A stretch of 64,000 nucleotides of DNA from Edaphobacter sp. 12200R-103 (lineage in GTDB: Bacteria; Acidobacteriota; Terriglobia; Terriglobales; Acidobacteriaceae), in contig NZ_CP048114.1 of assembly GCF_010093025.1 (NCBI RefSeq), positions 806,001 to 870,000 on the forward strand, given 5' to 3'. This document shows, in pieces, positions 18,615 through 26,547 of this stretch. The position numbers and the translations under genes are program-made. The notes under the pieces were generated by a model. That model did no database searches and had not been told where the DNA came from. It saw only the letters and a list, made by a program, of their open reading frames with translations. The stretch's first letter is position 1. The number at the start of each line of letters is the position of its first letter.

Positions 18615-18914
18615 TTAGCTCAGAAGAGAGTCGATCATCTTGCCCGCAACGTCCGACGCTGAGACGTTGTAACTTCCCTCGGCGATCGCCTTCTGCAGCG
18701 CCTCGACCTTCGCTGTCCGTACATCGGGCGTCGACAGTGCGCGCGCCACCAGCTCGCCTGTCGAGCTAAGCTTCGCCTCATCCTGCGCGCCCGTGGCGGC
18801 AGGCTTATGTTCCGTTGCTGGTGAGCGGCCGCTCTGCTGCGTTTGCGAGGCAGAGGCAGGTGCAACTGCGGGGAACACCTGTTTCCAATTCCCGATTCCG
18901 TTCGTGTAGCTCAT
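18615..18914 (-). CDS. flgM: Anti-sigma-28 factor FlgM
   Basis: A 99-residue protein with the FlgM C-terminal half: DEAKLSSTGELVARALSTPDVRTAKVEALQKAIAEGSYNVSASDVAGKMIDSLL. This region binds and holds FliA (sigma-28) until the hook is finished and FlgM is exported. The N-terminal half is Ala/Ser/Gln-rich and probably disordered, as in the family. GGAGGA (18921-18926) lies 6 nt before ATG 18914. A sigma-28-type promoter precedes it (18939-18965), giving the known feedback in which FliA drives its own inhibitor. It is likely the first gene of a flgM-flgK unit. Confidence 0.93.
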   Translation of the reverse strand: MSYTNGIGNWKQVFPAVAPASASQTQQSGRSPATEHKPAATGAQDEAKLSSTGELVARALSTPDVRTAKVEALQKAIAEGSYNVSASDVAGKMIDSLLS

Positions 18915-18938
18915 CGAATCTCCTCCGGTACAGGAGCT

Positions 18939-18965
18939 TCATCGGCAGCGCGCGGTCAAACTTTA
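18939..18965 (-). promoter_or_regulatory. Sigma-28 (FliA) promoter for flgM
   Basis: Read on the minus strand, TAAAGTTT (18965-18958), 11 nt, then GCCGATGA (18946-18939). The enterobacterial FliA consensus is TAAAGTTT-N11-GCCGATAA, so 15 of 16 positions match with exact spacing. It ends about 24 nt before the flgM start, with a strong ribosome site between. Confidence 0.9.
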
Positions 18966-19116
18966 GTACCGTGACCCATGAAAATCGTAACTACAGACAG
19001 GGTTCCTTTGTGTATCCCCTGTACGTATCGGCATATTGTCTTGAATTGAGAAAATACCATCCCGCCCGGAGGCGAAGCCAAAGTGGAGAGACCTGCTTTT
19101 CTGCCCTCCTGGTACA

Positions 19117-19186
19117 GGCATTCCGGCGGGGAAGACGTATTCGTTTCAGATCGGGCAAGCCCGGGAAACGAATACGTCGAAATGCC
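19117..19186. repeat. Long perfect inverted repeat with nested hairpin
   Basis: GACGTATTCGTTTC (19134-19147) and GAAACGAATACGTC (19165-19178) are perfect 14-nt inverted arms. Their 17-nt spacer contains a further 4-bp hairpin (CGGG-CAAG-CCCG, 19152-19163). An outer GGCATT (19117-19122) pairs with AATGCC (19181-19186) across an unpaired stretch. It lies in the gene-free stretch 18966-19249, about 64 nt before the urocanase-like gene. There is no T-run after it, so it is not an obvious terminator. Confidence 0.8.
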
Positions 19187-19249
19187 GCAGAGGATCGCCT
19201 GTCCGTAGATACGGCTTGAGTTAGATACACTGCGATACCATCAACTCGA

Positions 19250-20002
19250 ATGACCTCTCATCCCTCTGGCGAATCCCTTCAGGCCAGCGCCCTGCGAGCC
19301 TGTACCACGCTCCTCCAGCTTCGCTCCGACTGGGGAGGAGCCTTTGTCCTCTCTCTCGGACTCTCATCCGCCGGAACCGCACTTCCCATCGCCTCCAACA
19401 TCGCTGGAGCAGTCTCTCTCTCTATTGACCGCAATCCCGATCACATTCGCGATGTCGTTCGGTCCGGCGCAGTCGACTTTGTCGTCCATTCCCTCGATGA
19501 AGCTATTCGCGCCATGAAGAACGAGGTTCGCAAGCGTTCCCCCCTCTCTGTCGCCCTGAACGCATCTCCGATCGAAACCCTCGACGAAATCCTCGCAAGA
19601 GGACTCGCACCGCAGCTGTTCTCCAGCTTTCTCGCTCCCGAAGCGAAGATCATGAGCGCTGCAGAGCAGTTTCACTCCCTCGGGGCCGAACTGGTGGACT
19701 TTGTGCACGACTCAGCGAATCCACCTCACACCGGGTTCCGGCAGGAGGCATCGATCCTCAAGCCCCTGCTCGCCAGCCGCTCATGGACGATGCGAACCTT
19801 TTTCTTTCAGTCTGCGGCGCAGCTCCGCCGCTTCGATACCGTCGCTCTCACGGTGCTTCCGCCGGAGGATCGCCTGCGACGTCGCTGGATCGAGGCGGCT
19901 TCTCGGGTCCTCCAGCGTGAGCGGCCCCCGCAACGATGCCTCTGGCTCTCCCCGCAGGAGGAGGAAAAGCTGTCTGCAGGGCTGTCAAGCATCGGATGCT
20001 AA
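19250..20002 (+). CDS. Stand-alone urocanase-type Rossmann domain protein
   Basis: A 250-residue protein without signal or membrane segments. Residues about 25-125 follow, step by step, the central NAD-binding domain of urocanate hydratase: an opening strand (WGGAFVLSLGLSSAGTALPIASNIAG), VSLSIDRNPDHIRDVVRSGAVDFVVHSLDEAIRAM, then RSPLSVALNASPIETLDEILARGLAPQL. In urocanase the matching parts are the GGMGGAQPLA loop, the SLNIE...YVDEQATDLDDAL stretch and the [23 protein letters not shown] stretch. The N- and C-terminal urocanase domains, including the catalytic-region cysteine, are missing. No hut genes are nearby. Histidine degradation is therefore unlikely; the role is unknown. The homology is my reading by eye. 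Confidence 0.6.
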   Translation: MTSHPSGESLQASALRACTTLLQLRSDWGGAFVLSLGLSSAGTALPIASNIAGAVSLSIDRNPDHIRDVVRSGAVDFVVHSLDEAIRAMKNEVRKRSPLSVALNASPIETLDEILARGLAPQLFSSFLAPEAKIMSAAEQFHSLGAELVDFVHDSANPPHTGFRQEASILKPLLASRSWTMRTFFFQSAAQLRRFDTVALTVLPPEDRLRRRWIEAASRVLQRERPPQRCLWLSPQEEEKLSAGLSSIGC

Positions 20003-20050
20003 GCCAGGCAAACAGAGGAGATTCGAATTGCCGTTCCGTTGAGGGGAGGG

Positions 20051-20662
20051 TCACTCCGCTGCAGACTGAATGCGCTCCCACAACGCAGGAATCCCGGCGC
20101 CCGTCTTCGATGAGACGGGAAGAATCTCCTCGATCTCATGCTCACGCTTCAGCGCCGCCAGGTTTTTCATGAGGACATTCTTCGAAATCCGGTCTGCCTT
20201 GGTTCCGACAACGACGAACGGTCGCTGGACCTGCTTCAGATAGGTGATCAGCTGTTGATCGCTTGTCTGCGGAGGAATGTTGGTATCGATCAGACAGATG
20301 CACAGCGCCAGCGTCTCACGCTCGCCCAGGTATGGCTCGATGAACTTCGGCCATTCGGCGGAGATTGACTTTGAGATCTTCGCGTACCCATATCCGGGCA
20401 GGTCCGCGAAGATGATCGACGGAACCGCCTTCTGCTTTCCTCCTGCCACTTCGTGGAGCGCAAAGAAGTTAATCGCCCGTGTTCGTCCCGGAGTGGATGA
20501 GACGCGCGCCTCCTTCGAGCCGAGCAACGCATTTATGAGCGAAGATTTTCCCACATTCGAGCGCCCGAGAAACGCAACCTCCGGCCGTCCGTGGGTCTTT
20601 GGCTCGGCAGGAAAATGAGCCGCATCGGTAGCGGATAACAGAAAGACAGGGTTCAAACGCAT
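20051..20662 (-). CDS. engB: Ribosome biogenesis GTPase YsxC/EngB
   Basis: A 203-residue TRAFAC GTPase needed for 50S subunit assembly. The G motifs are complete: G1 GRSNVGKS (33-40), G3 DLPGYGYA (87-94), G4 TKAD (154-157) and G5 SSKTG near the C-terminus. The YGYA after DLPG is specific to this subfamily. The length is typical. It converges with the urocanase-like gene (48 nt between stops) and is insulated from the lipoprotein gene upstream by a strong terminator. Confidence 0.96.
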   Translation of the reverse strand: MRLNPVFLLSATDAAHFPAEPKTHGRPEVAFLGRSNVGKSSLINALLGSKEARVSSTPGRTRAINFFALHEVAGGKQKAVPSIIFADLPGYGYAKISKSISAEWPKFIEPYLGERETLALCICLIDTNIPPQTSDQQLITYLKQVQRPFVVVGTKADRISKNVLMKNLAALKREHEIEEILPVSSKTGAGIPALWERIQSAAE

Positions 20663-20689
20663 AGATATTCAGTCTACTGGCTGTAAGAA

Positions 20690-20730
20690 GGGGAAAAGCG
20701 AAGAGGCGTCCCCTTCGGACGCCTCTTCGC
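20690..20730 (-). terminator. Intrinsic terminator of the lipoprotein gene
   Basis: GCGAAGAGGCGTCC (20698-20711) and GGACGCCTCTTCGC (20717-20730) form a perfect 14-bp stem with a 5-nt loop. On the minus strand it is followed by TTTTCCCCTT. It lies 22 nt past the lipoprotein stop and before engB. Confidence 0.88.
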
Positions 20731-20751
20731 TGATTCAAAGTTCTCGCGACC

Positions 20752-21513
20752 TTATTTACTCACCGTAAGCGCAGACTGCAGAGTGAACGTTACGACGGAC
20801 TCTGCCGGGATGACGATGTCCTTGTTACCGGTCAGACCCGCGCCTGCGGTGCCTGCTCCTGCACCAGCCAGACCACCGATCAGAGCACCCTTGCCGCCAC
20901 CGGCCAGACCACCAATCAGCGCACCTACGCCTGCGCCGCCGCCGATGATTCCAGCGGTCCTCTTGCCCTTGCCTTTTTCCTGACGAAGATAAGAGCTGCT
21001 TGTCACTTCATGCCCGCCGATCGAACTCAGCTGGATCGCCAGATCGCCCTCGCCCTTAAATCTGCCACGGCCTTTCGCGGCGACAACGGTTCCTTCTACC
21101 TGGGTCCCCCTGGGGAACACAACCTTGCCGGAGGAAGTGCTCAAGGCAGAGGACAGTTCGCCGCTGAACGAATCGCCTACGTTGTTCGCCTTGGCGCTGA
21201 TGGTCTGAGACATAACAACCGGAACACGTGTCCCGCTTGGAACCGTCAGCCTTACGGGTTCTGGCGCAGGCGCCGGAGCAGCTTCGCGACGTGCCGGTGC
21301 CGGAGCGGGTGTTGGAGCCGCCGCAGCTGCTGCCGGAGAAGCGGGGGCCGTAGCCGGAGTAGCTGCAGGAGCCGCCGGCGGGGGTGCAGCGGGAGCTGCC
21401 TGGGAGCTTGCTTCATTCGCCGGAGCTGCTGGCGTCGAGCTCTTGCATCCTCCCACTATAAAGAGAGTCGTCAGAGCGAACGTTGTTGCCAGATTTCGGG
21501 TTATAGCGTGCAT
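20752..21513 (-). CDS. Glycine-zipper lipoprotein with Ala/Pro-rich linker
   Basis: A 253-residue protein with a lipoprotein signal (FIVGGC lipobox, Cys at residue 23). A long Ala/Pro-rich spacer (about residues 28-90) follows, suggesting an envelope-spanning linker. A beta-rich domain comes next (LTVPSGTRVPVVMSQTISA ... FPRGTQVEGTVVAAKGRG). Then comes a glycine zipper, GGGAGVGALIGGLAGGGKGALIGGLAGAGAG. The end is a short strand pair (IVIPAESVVTFTLQSAL). The order of parts matches the protein at 42355-43311, so the two are probably distant paralogues. Function unknown. A perfect palindrome lies about 38 nt upstream of the start. Confidence 0.75.
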   Translation of the reverse strand: MHAITRNLATTFALTTLFIVGGCKSSTPAAPANEASSQAAPAAPPPAAPAATPATAPASPAAAAAAPTPAPAPARREAAPAPAPEPVRLTVPSGTRVPVVMSQTISAKANNVGDSFSGELSSALSTSSGKVVFPRGTQVEGTVVAAKGRGRFKGEGDLAIQLSSIGGHEVTSSSYLRQEKGKGKRTAGIIGGGAGVGALIGGLAGGGKGALIGGLAGAGAGTAGAGLTGNKDIVIPAESVVTFTLQSALTVSK

Positions 21514-21551
21514 GCATTCATCTCCCTGAGGTTCGAAATCACCGAAGCCAA

Positions 21552-21571
21552 TATACTCTCGATAGAGTATA
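21552..21571. promoter_or_regulatory. Palindrome in the lipoprotein promoter region
   Basis: TATACTCT (21552-21559) and AGAGTATA (21564-21571) are perfect 8-nt inverted arms with a 4-nt spacer (CGAT). Each arm contains a TATACT -10-like hexamer. It lies 38-58 nt upstream of the minus-strand ATG at 21513, so it could be an operator, a promoter, or both. Confidence 0.45.
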
Positions 21572-21638
21572 AGCGGCGTGACGAAAGTTGTATGTAACTC
21601 GTTTTACAACTACTTTTATGCCACTCGGAAAAATAGCA

Positions 21639-23444
21639 TCAGGCCCGGCTGCCTTCGAAATACTGTTCAATTTCTTCGAGAGTCTTACCTTTTGTCTCCG
21701 GCAGGAAGAAAGTAACCACGACAAAGTAGATCACGGTGAATCCGGCGAAGAGGAAGAACATAAACGAATAGCCGTGTTTGCTGACCACGGGAAGGAAGAT
21801 TCCCGCCAGCGTCGTCGAAACCAGCTGGTTGATCACGAGAGCAATGCTCATGCCATTTGAGCGGATGCGTGTCGGCATCAGCTCTGAGAGCGCAAGCCAG
21901 ACTCCCACACCGGGACCAACCGCATAGAACGACATGAAGAGATAAAGCCCGATCGCTACCATCCACCCATGGCTCGACTCAGGAACCCGGCCGATTACGG
22001 CGCGGTCGATCCTGAGCGGAGCAGTCTGAGCAGCCTCAAGATTTCCGAATGGATTTTTGAAGAAGGCCTCCACCTTGTTGGTGGGAACGGCGCTCGCACG
22101 ATCGATCTGGATGGGCGCGGCGCTTGCATCGTCAGAGCGCACAAAGCTTGTCGCTGCAGTAAAGTCGCCATAAGAGTAGATGACGGCCAGCGAGGCGCGC
22201 TGACTGTCAATCGCACCCGCCTTGCCGGTCGATTCGAGCAGGCGCTGCGCCTCCGCCGGAGTGAACGTGAGCTTCAGGGTCTGATCGGGCGTGATGCGTG
22301 CCTGCACGGCATCGCGGCAGTCCTGGCTCAGCTTCTCCGTCCCGAGGAACAGCACGCCTACGCCGATCAGGGAGACGATAATCCCCGAGGTCCCCAGAAT
22401 GAAGAGGAACTTGCGGCCCTTGCGGTCGATCAGTGACATGCCGCCGATCGTCATCACGAAGTTGACGATGGTGAAGATCACGTATCCCCAGTGAGCCTGC
22501 AGGTCCGAGAGGCCGCTCTGCAGCAGGATCGCGGTGTTGTACCCGATGATCGAATTGACGCCTGTCGCCGTATTGCAGAAGAGAATGATGCAGGCTAGCA
22601 GGAAGGGGACGACATACTTCCTGCGCAGAAGAGATTCCTTAACCGCGCTGCCAGTGCTCTCCTTCGCCTTCGCCACGACGGTGCGCTCGATCTCCTCCAT
22701 CTCGATCTCGGCCTGGGCTGGCTCACGTGAGCGAAGCAGGGAAGCGAGAGCCTTCTCGCGGCGGCCCCGGAGCAGCAGCCAACGGGGCGATTCAGCGACA
22801 AACAGGCTGCCGAGAACAAAGAAGAGTCCAGGAGGCAATGAGACCCAGAAGATGCGCCTCCATGCCTGATCTTTGAAGGAGAAGACCGTGGCCGCATCTG
22901 AGAGGCGGGCGACTGCCTCAACGCGATAGCTATAGTAGATACCGATCAGAGCGGCGGAGACGATTCCCAGCGTCAGCAGCCATTGAAAGACCGCGGTTCC
23001 TTTGCCGCGGGTGCTGGCTGGAAGGCACTCCGCGAGATAGAGCGGTACGACAACACCGATCAAGCCACCGCTGATGCCCTGCAGGAGACGGCCAAAGAAT
23101 AGCGGCCCATACCCGTGGGCGACGGCGATCATGGGGATGCTAAGCACGAAGGTCAGGCCACTGACGACCATCAACGCCTTGCGTCCCATCCAGTCCGCCA
23201 GCAATCCGGCAAAGAGAGTTGAGATAACACTCCCCAGCAACACCGCAGCCACGATGATGGAGAGTTGGCTTGCCGTGAGTCCAGAGGTGGCCTCCAGATA
23301 AGGCAGTGCACCACCGATGATGCCAACATCAACGCCGTACAACAGACCGCCAAGCCCCGCCACCAGGAGAAGGAAGCGATTGTAGTTAGCCTTCAGGCCA
23401 ACGGGAGAAGACGCAGCAGACGAGCCGGGAGCGTGATGGGTCAT
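21639..23444 (-). CDS. Sugar-porter family MFS transporter, probably for L-fucose or a related deoxysugar
   Basis: A 601-residue, 12-helix transporter. Sugar-porter signatures are present: GLLYGVDVGIIGGALPY, DWMGRKALM, VAESPRWLLLRGR, a second DRKGRKFL, and the C-terminal PETKGKTLEEIE. It is over 100 residues longer than usual; the excess is a hydrophilic segment between helices 9 and 10 (SQDCRDAVQARITPDQ ... DRAVIGRVPESSHG). ATG 23444 is preferred over an in-frame TTG at 23450. The gene lies 234 nt downstream of the mutarotase on the same strand and beside the fuconate genes, so it probably imports the sugar degraded there (inference from context). Confidence 0.85.
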   Translation of the reverse strand: MTHHAPGSSAASSPVGLKANYNRFLLLVAGLGGLLYGVDVGIIGGALPYLEATSGLTASQLSIIVAAVLLGSVISTLFAGLLADWMGRKALMVVSGLTFVLSIPMIAVAHGYGPLFFGRLLQGISGGLIGVVVPLYLAECLPASTRGKGTAVFQWLLTLGIVSAALIGIYYSYRVEAVARLSDAATVFSFKDQAWRRIFWVSLPPGLFFVLGSLFVAESPRWLLLRGRREKALASLLRSREPAQAEIEMEEIERTVVAKAKESTGSAVKESLLRRKYVVPFLLACIILFCNTATGVNSIIGYNTAILLQSGLSDLQAHWGYVIFTIVNFVMTIGGMSLIDRKGRKFLFILGTSGIIVSLIGVGVLFLGTEKLSQDCRDAVQARITPDQTLKLTFTPAEAQRLLESTGKAGAIDSQRASLAVIYSYGDFTAATSFVRSDDASAAPIQIDRASAVPTNKVEAFFKNPFGNLEAAQTAPLRIDRAVIGRVPESSHGWMVAIGLYLFMSFYAVGPGVGVWLALSELMPTRIRSNGMSIALVINQLVSTTLAGIFLPVVSKHGYSFMFFLFAGFTVIYFVVVTFFLPETKGKTLEEIEQYFEGSRA

Positions 23445-23678
23445 AGGCAATCAGATATTGAAACGCGGCGAACCTCTCAGGCAGTCGCAGCCGAAGAGAC
23501 TTCAGCCTTTCGAGTCCTTCATCGAGATAGATCCAGGTGATTGCGTTTCTGCGCTGTATCGTCCGTTCAAAAAGACGGCCATCGCCTCCCGTTCAATTCC
23601 CTGTGCTGATCACCATATCAGTCTGCAACAGAGATGGAAATGCATAAAGTTCGAATACTTACGCCCAACGTCGCTCCG

Positions 23679-24035
23679 TCAGGCAGTCCTGGAATCGTGC
23701 TGTTCCTGCAGGCTGAAGATGCGTTCCATCAGGACCCACTTTTGTCCCGGCTTTGACTCGGGCAGAGCCTGCTGAAATCTCTCCATTAGGGCCTCCCACT
23801 CCTGCACCTTTGGATTCGCCTCATCCGCAGCAGCTTTGACCGCGAACGAGAAGTCGTCAGCCACCTCCATGATCATGAAGAGCCGCCTACCCAGCAGATA
23901 GATCTCCATGTCGAGAATGCCTGCCGCGAAGATGCTGTCCCTGATCTCCGGCCATATCTTCCGGTGATACCTCTTGTACTCGGCGATCGCAGTCTCATCA
24001 TCCTTCAGGTCCAGAGCTAGGCAGTAACGTCGCAT
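23679..24035 (-). CDS. RhaM/DUF718-family sugar mutarotase, probably L-fucose mutarotase
   Basis: A 118-residue dimeric alpha+beta-barrel protein interconverting anomers of a 6-deoxy sugar. It begins MRRYCLALDLKDDETAIAEYKRYHRKIWPEI, where YxxxHxxIWPE carries the conserved catalytic His. It continues with a YLLGRRLFMIMEV strand and an EWEALMERFQ helix. The start at 24035 is chosen because AAAGGAG lies 5 nt upstream; the in-frame extension to 24062 adds nothing conserved. Members act on L-rhamnose or L-fucose. The neighbouring L-fuconate dehydratase favours L-fucose. Confidence 0.85.
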   Translation of the reverse strand: MRRYCLALDLKDDETAIAEYKRYHRKIWPEIRDSIFAAGILDMEIYLLGRRLFMIMEVADDFSFAVKAAADEANPKVQEWEALMERFQQALPESKPGQKWVLMERIFSLQEQHDSRTA

Positions 24036-24062
24036 CGATTCTCCTTTGTCTTCCCGGCCCAA

Positions 24063-24431
24063 TCTGAGCTTCGGGTGTCTTCATCATGTTGATTAGGCCG
24101 CAGCGAAGCAAGCTTCGCAAAGGAGGAACGTGGTGGAAGGCCGCTTCCTCCGATACTTTGCCGAAAGTGTCATCCTGAACGGAGCGCGCCAGCGCATAGT
24201 CGAAGGATCTGCGGTGTGGGATGGTAGCTGAGCCAAAAGGCTGCAATGCTTCGACTACGCTCTCGCGAGGCCATGAGAAGCTTCGCTCAGGATGACACCT
24301 CTTAAAAACTGCAATGATTGCCTCATCCCGAATCGACCGTCAGGGATGCATTACTGAGTGAATGCAACCGAAATTTGAGACATAGGTGAATACACTCTAG
24401 GCTTCCAGCTGGGGAAAAGGGTATGCTTTGA
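24063..24431. other. Divergent intergenic region of the sugar cluster, holding a composite repeat
   Basis: No gene is seen. The main content is the composite repeat at 24167-24299. The remaining part up to 24431 must hold the dehydrogenase promoter; TACACT at 24391-24396 is a possible -10, without a matching -35. No recognisable operator was seen. Confidence 0.5.
24167..24299. repeat. Composite inverted intergenic repeat
   Basis: The left half is GTGTCATCCTGAACGGAGCG ... GTCGAAGGATCTGCGG. The right half, inverted, ends GAGAAGCTTCGCTCAGGATGACAC (about 24276-24299). The outer ends are therefore near-perfect inverted repeats (GTGTCATCCTGA and TCAGGATGACAC). A complete unit with the same plan is seen at 30009-30134. 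Confidence 0.75.
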
Positions 24432-25199
24432 ATGGTGGTATTTCAATATATGAGTAATCCTTTTTATTTGGAAAATAAGATTGCGCTCGTAACGGGTGGC
24501 GCAAGCGGCATTGGCGCAGCGACAATACGTGAGCTTGCACGCGCCGGGGCTCAGGTCGTTATTGCGGACATCGATCTCGCCGCAGCAGAATCGCTGGCGA
24601 CTGAAGTTCCCGGCGCGCGCGCCGTCAAAATGGATGTGACGAATGCGGAGTCAATTGCAGCAGCATTCTCTGGAATCCAGAAGCTCGACATCCTTGTGAA
24701 CAACGCCGGCATTGGACTGGTGGGGGACATCTCGCGCACGGCTGAGGAGGACTTCGACCGCGTGATGCGCGTCAACGTTCATAGCGTCTTCCTGGTGACG
24801 AAGGCTGCGTTGTCGCTGCTGCTTGCCTCTCGCGGGTCGATCGTCAATATTGGCTCAGTTGCCGGCTCTGTAGGGGTAAAGCAGAGGTTTGCCTACTGCG
24901 CCAGCAAGGGCGCAGTTCAGGCGATGACACGGCAGATTGCCGTGGATTATCCCAAAGAGTTGCGAATCAATTGCATCGCGCCGGGAACAGTGCAGACACC
25001 GTTTGTCGAGGGCTATCTCGACAGGTACCACGCCCATGAGAAAGAGAAGGTTCGCGCCGAGCTGGTAGCTCGCCAGCCTATCGGGCGCCTGGGTACGCCG
25101 GAAGACATCGCCTCGCTGGTCCGGTATCTGTGCTCGAAGGAAGCCGAATTTATCAATGGTGCCGTGATTCCGATCGATGGCGGATGGACTGCCGCGTAA
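24432..25199 (+). CDS. Short-chain dehydrogenase, probably 2-keto-3-deoxy-L-fuconate dehydrogenase
   Basis: A 255-residue classical SDR: cofactor loop TGGASGIG (21-28), NNAG (90-93), Ser142, and Tyr155/Lys159 in YCASK. Asp at the end of strand 2 (VIADID) favours NAD over NADP. The C-terminal region (RAELVARQPIGRLGTPEDIASL ... IDGGW) resembles BDH2-like enzymes, the group of known 2-keto-3-deoxy-L-fuconate dehydrogenases. It sits 43 nt before L-fuconate dehydratase, so it probably oxidises the dehydratase product to the 2,4-diketo acid. L-fucose dehydrogenase is the main alternative. ATG 24432 has AAAAGGG 10 nt upstream; ATG 24450 is also possible. Confidence 0.82.
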   Translation: MVVFQYMSNPFYLENKIALVTGGASGIGAATIRELARAGAQVVIADIDLAAAESLATEVPGARAVKMDVTNAESIAAAFSGIQKLDILVNNAGIGLVGDISRTAEEDFDRVMRVNVHSVFLVTKAALSLLLASRGSIVNIGSVAGSVGVKQRFAYCASKGAVQAMTRQIAVDYPKELRINCIAPGTVQTPFVEGYLDRYHAHEKEKVRAELVARQPIGRLGTPEDIASLVRYLCSKEAEFINGAVIPIDGGWTAA

Positions 25200-25242
25200 G
25201 CACGATCTGAAGCCATATACGAAAGAAGGGAACGTCGAAACC

Positions 25243-26547
25243 TTGAACGAGATTTTGATTACTGGTGTCCGCGTTATCGATCTGCGGTTTCCCACCTCGC
25301 GCGAGCATATCGGTTCGGACGCCGTCAATAAAGACCCGGATTACTCCGCGGCCTATTGCATTCTGGAGACGAATACTGGGCTTACGGGACACGGGCTCTC
25401 CTTCACACTGGGGCGCGGCACGGATCTGGTCGTGCAAGCCGCTGTCTACCTGTCACGTTATGTCGTCAAACGCTCCCTCTCCTCCATCACAGAGGACTTC
25501 TGCGCTTTTTCCCGTCAAATGACGGATGACACCCAGTTTCGCTGGCTGGGCCCGGAGAAGGGCGTCATCCATCTGGCGACCGCAGCCCTGATCAATGCTG
25601 TGTGGGACCTCTATGCTCGGGCTGAGAAGAAGCCCCTCTGGCAGCTTCTGTCGGAGATGGAACCCTGCCAGCTGCTGAAAGCCGTGGACTTCCGCTACAT
25701 CGATGATGCTCTCACTCCCGCCGAAGCAAAGGAGCTTCTCGAAAGCGCCCGCGACGGTAAGGTCGAGCGACTTGAACATCTGCGCAAGACGGGTTATCCG
25801 GCATACACGACCTCGGTAGGGTGGTTCGGATATTCGGAGGAGAAGATTCGCCGCCTGTGCCATGAAGCACTTGAGGAGGGGTGGACCCATTTCAAACTGA
25901 AGGTTGGCGGCGATCCCGAGGAGGATCTTCGCAGGGGAAGGATTGTTCGGGAAGAGATCGGCTGGACCAGGAAGCTGATGGTCGATGCGAACCAGAAGTG
26001 GGGGGTGTTGGAAGCAATCGAGCGTACTCGCCAGTTGGCGGAGTTGAAGCCCTGGTGGATGGAAGAGCCGACGAGTCCGGATGACATCCTCGGGCACGCG
26101 CGCCTTCGGCGCGAGGTTCCGGAGGTACGCATTGCCACAGGCGAACATTGCCATAACCGCGTTATGTTCAAGCAGTTTCTGCAGGCCGGGGGGCTGGACG
26201 TTCTGCAATTGGACAGCTGTCGCGTGGGCGGGGTGAACGAGAATATCGCTATACTTCTGTTGGCAAAGAAGTTTGGCACTCCGGTCTGTCCTCATGCGGG
26301 TGGCGTAGGGCTATGTGAGTATGTTCAGCATCTTTCGATGTTCGATTATCTTTCCGTCTCGGCCACGATGGAGGACAGAGTCATCGAATTTGTCGATCAT
26401 TTGCATGAACATTTCGTAACCCCCGTCCGCATTCAAAGCGGTTACTACATGATGCCGACAGAACCGGGATACAGTATCGAGATTCGGGAAGAATCTCTTA
26501 ACCGCTTCGCCTATCCCCAGGGCGAAGCATGGAGCGCGAAAGCATGA
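25243..26547 (+). CDS. L-fuconate dehydratase (enolase superfamily)
   Basis: A protein of about 434 residues dehydrating L-fuconate to 2-keto-3-deoxy-L-fuconate. The N-terminus (ILITGVRVIDLRFPTSREHIGSDAVNKDPDYSAAYCILET) is characteristic of this family. Superfamily residues are visible: KxK in HFKLKVGG, metal ligands in LMVDANQKWG, WWMEEPTSPDD and IATGEHCHNR, then QLDSCRVGG and a His in VCPHAGGVGL. I choose the TTG at 25243, which matches the family start and has AAGAAGGG 12 nt upstream; the frame stays open to 25177, overlapping the dehydrogenase gene. Its stop overlaps the next start (ATGA), so it is coupled to the hydrolase. Confidence 0.9.
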   Translation: MNEILITGVRVIDLRFPTSREHIGSDAVNKDPDYSAAYCILETNTGLTGHGLSFTLGRGTDLVVQAAVYLSRYVVKRSLSSITEDFCAFSRQMTDDTQFRWLGPEKGVIHLATAALINAVWDLYARAEKKPLWQLLSEMEPCQLLKAVDFRYIDDALTPAEAKELLESARDGKVERLEHLRKTGYPAYTTSVGWFGYSEEKIRRLCHEALEEGWTHFKLKVGGDPEEDLRRGRIVREEIGWTRKLMVDANQKWGVLEAIERTRQLAELKPWWMEEPTSPDDILGHARLRREVPEVRIATGEHCHNRVMFKQFLQAGGLDVLQLDSCRVGGVNENIAILLLAKKFGTPVCPHAGGVGLCEYVQHLSMFDYLSVSATMEDRVIEFVDHLHEHFVTPVRIQSGYYMMPTEPGYSIEIREESLNRFAYPQGEAWSAKA

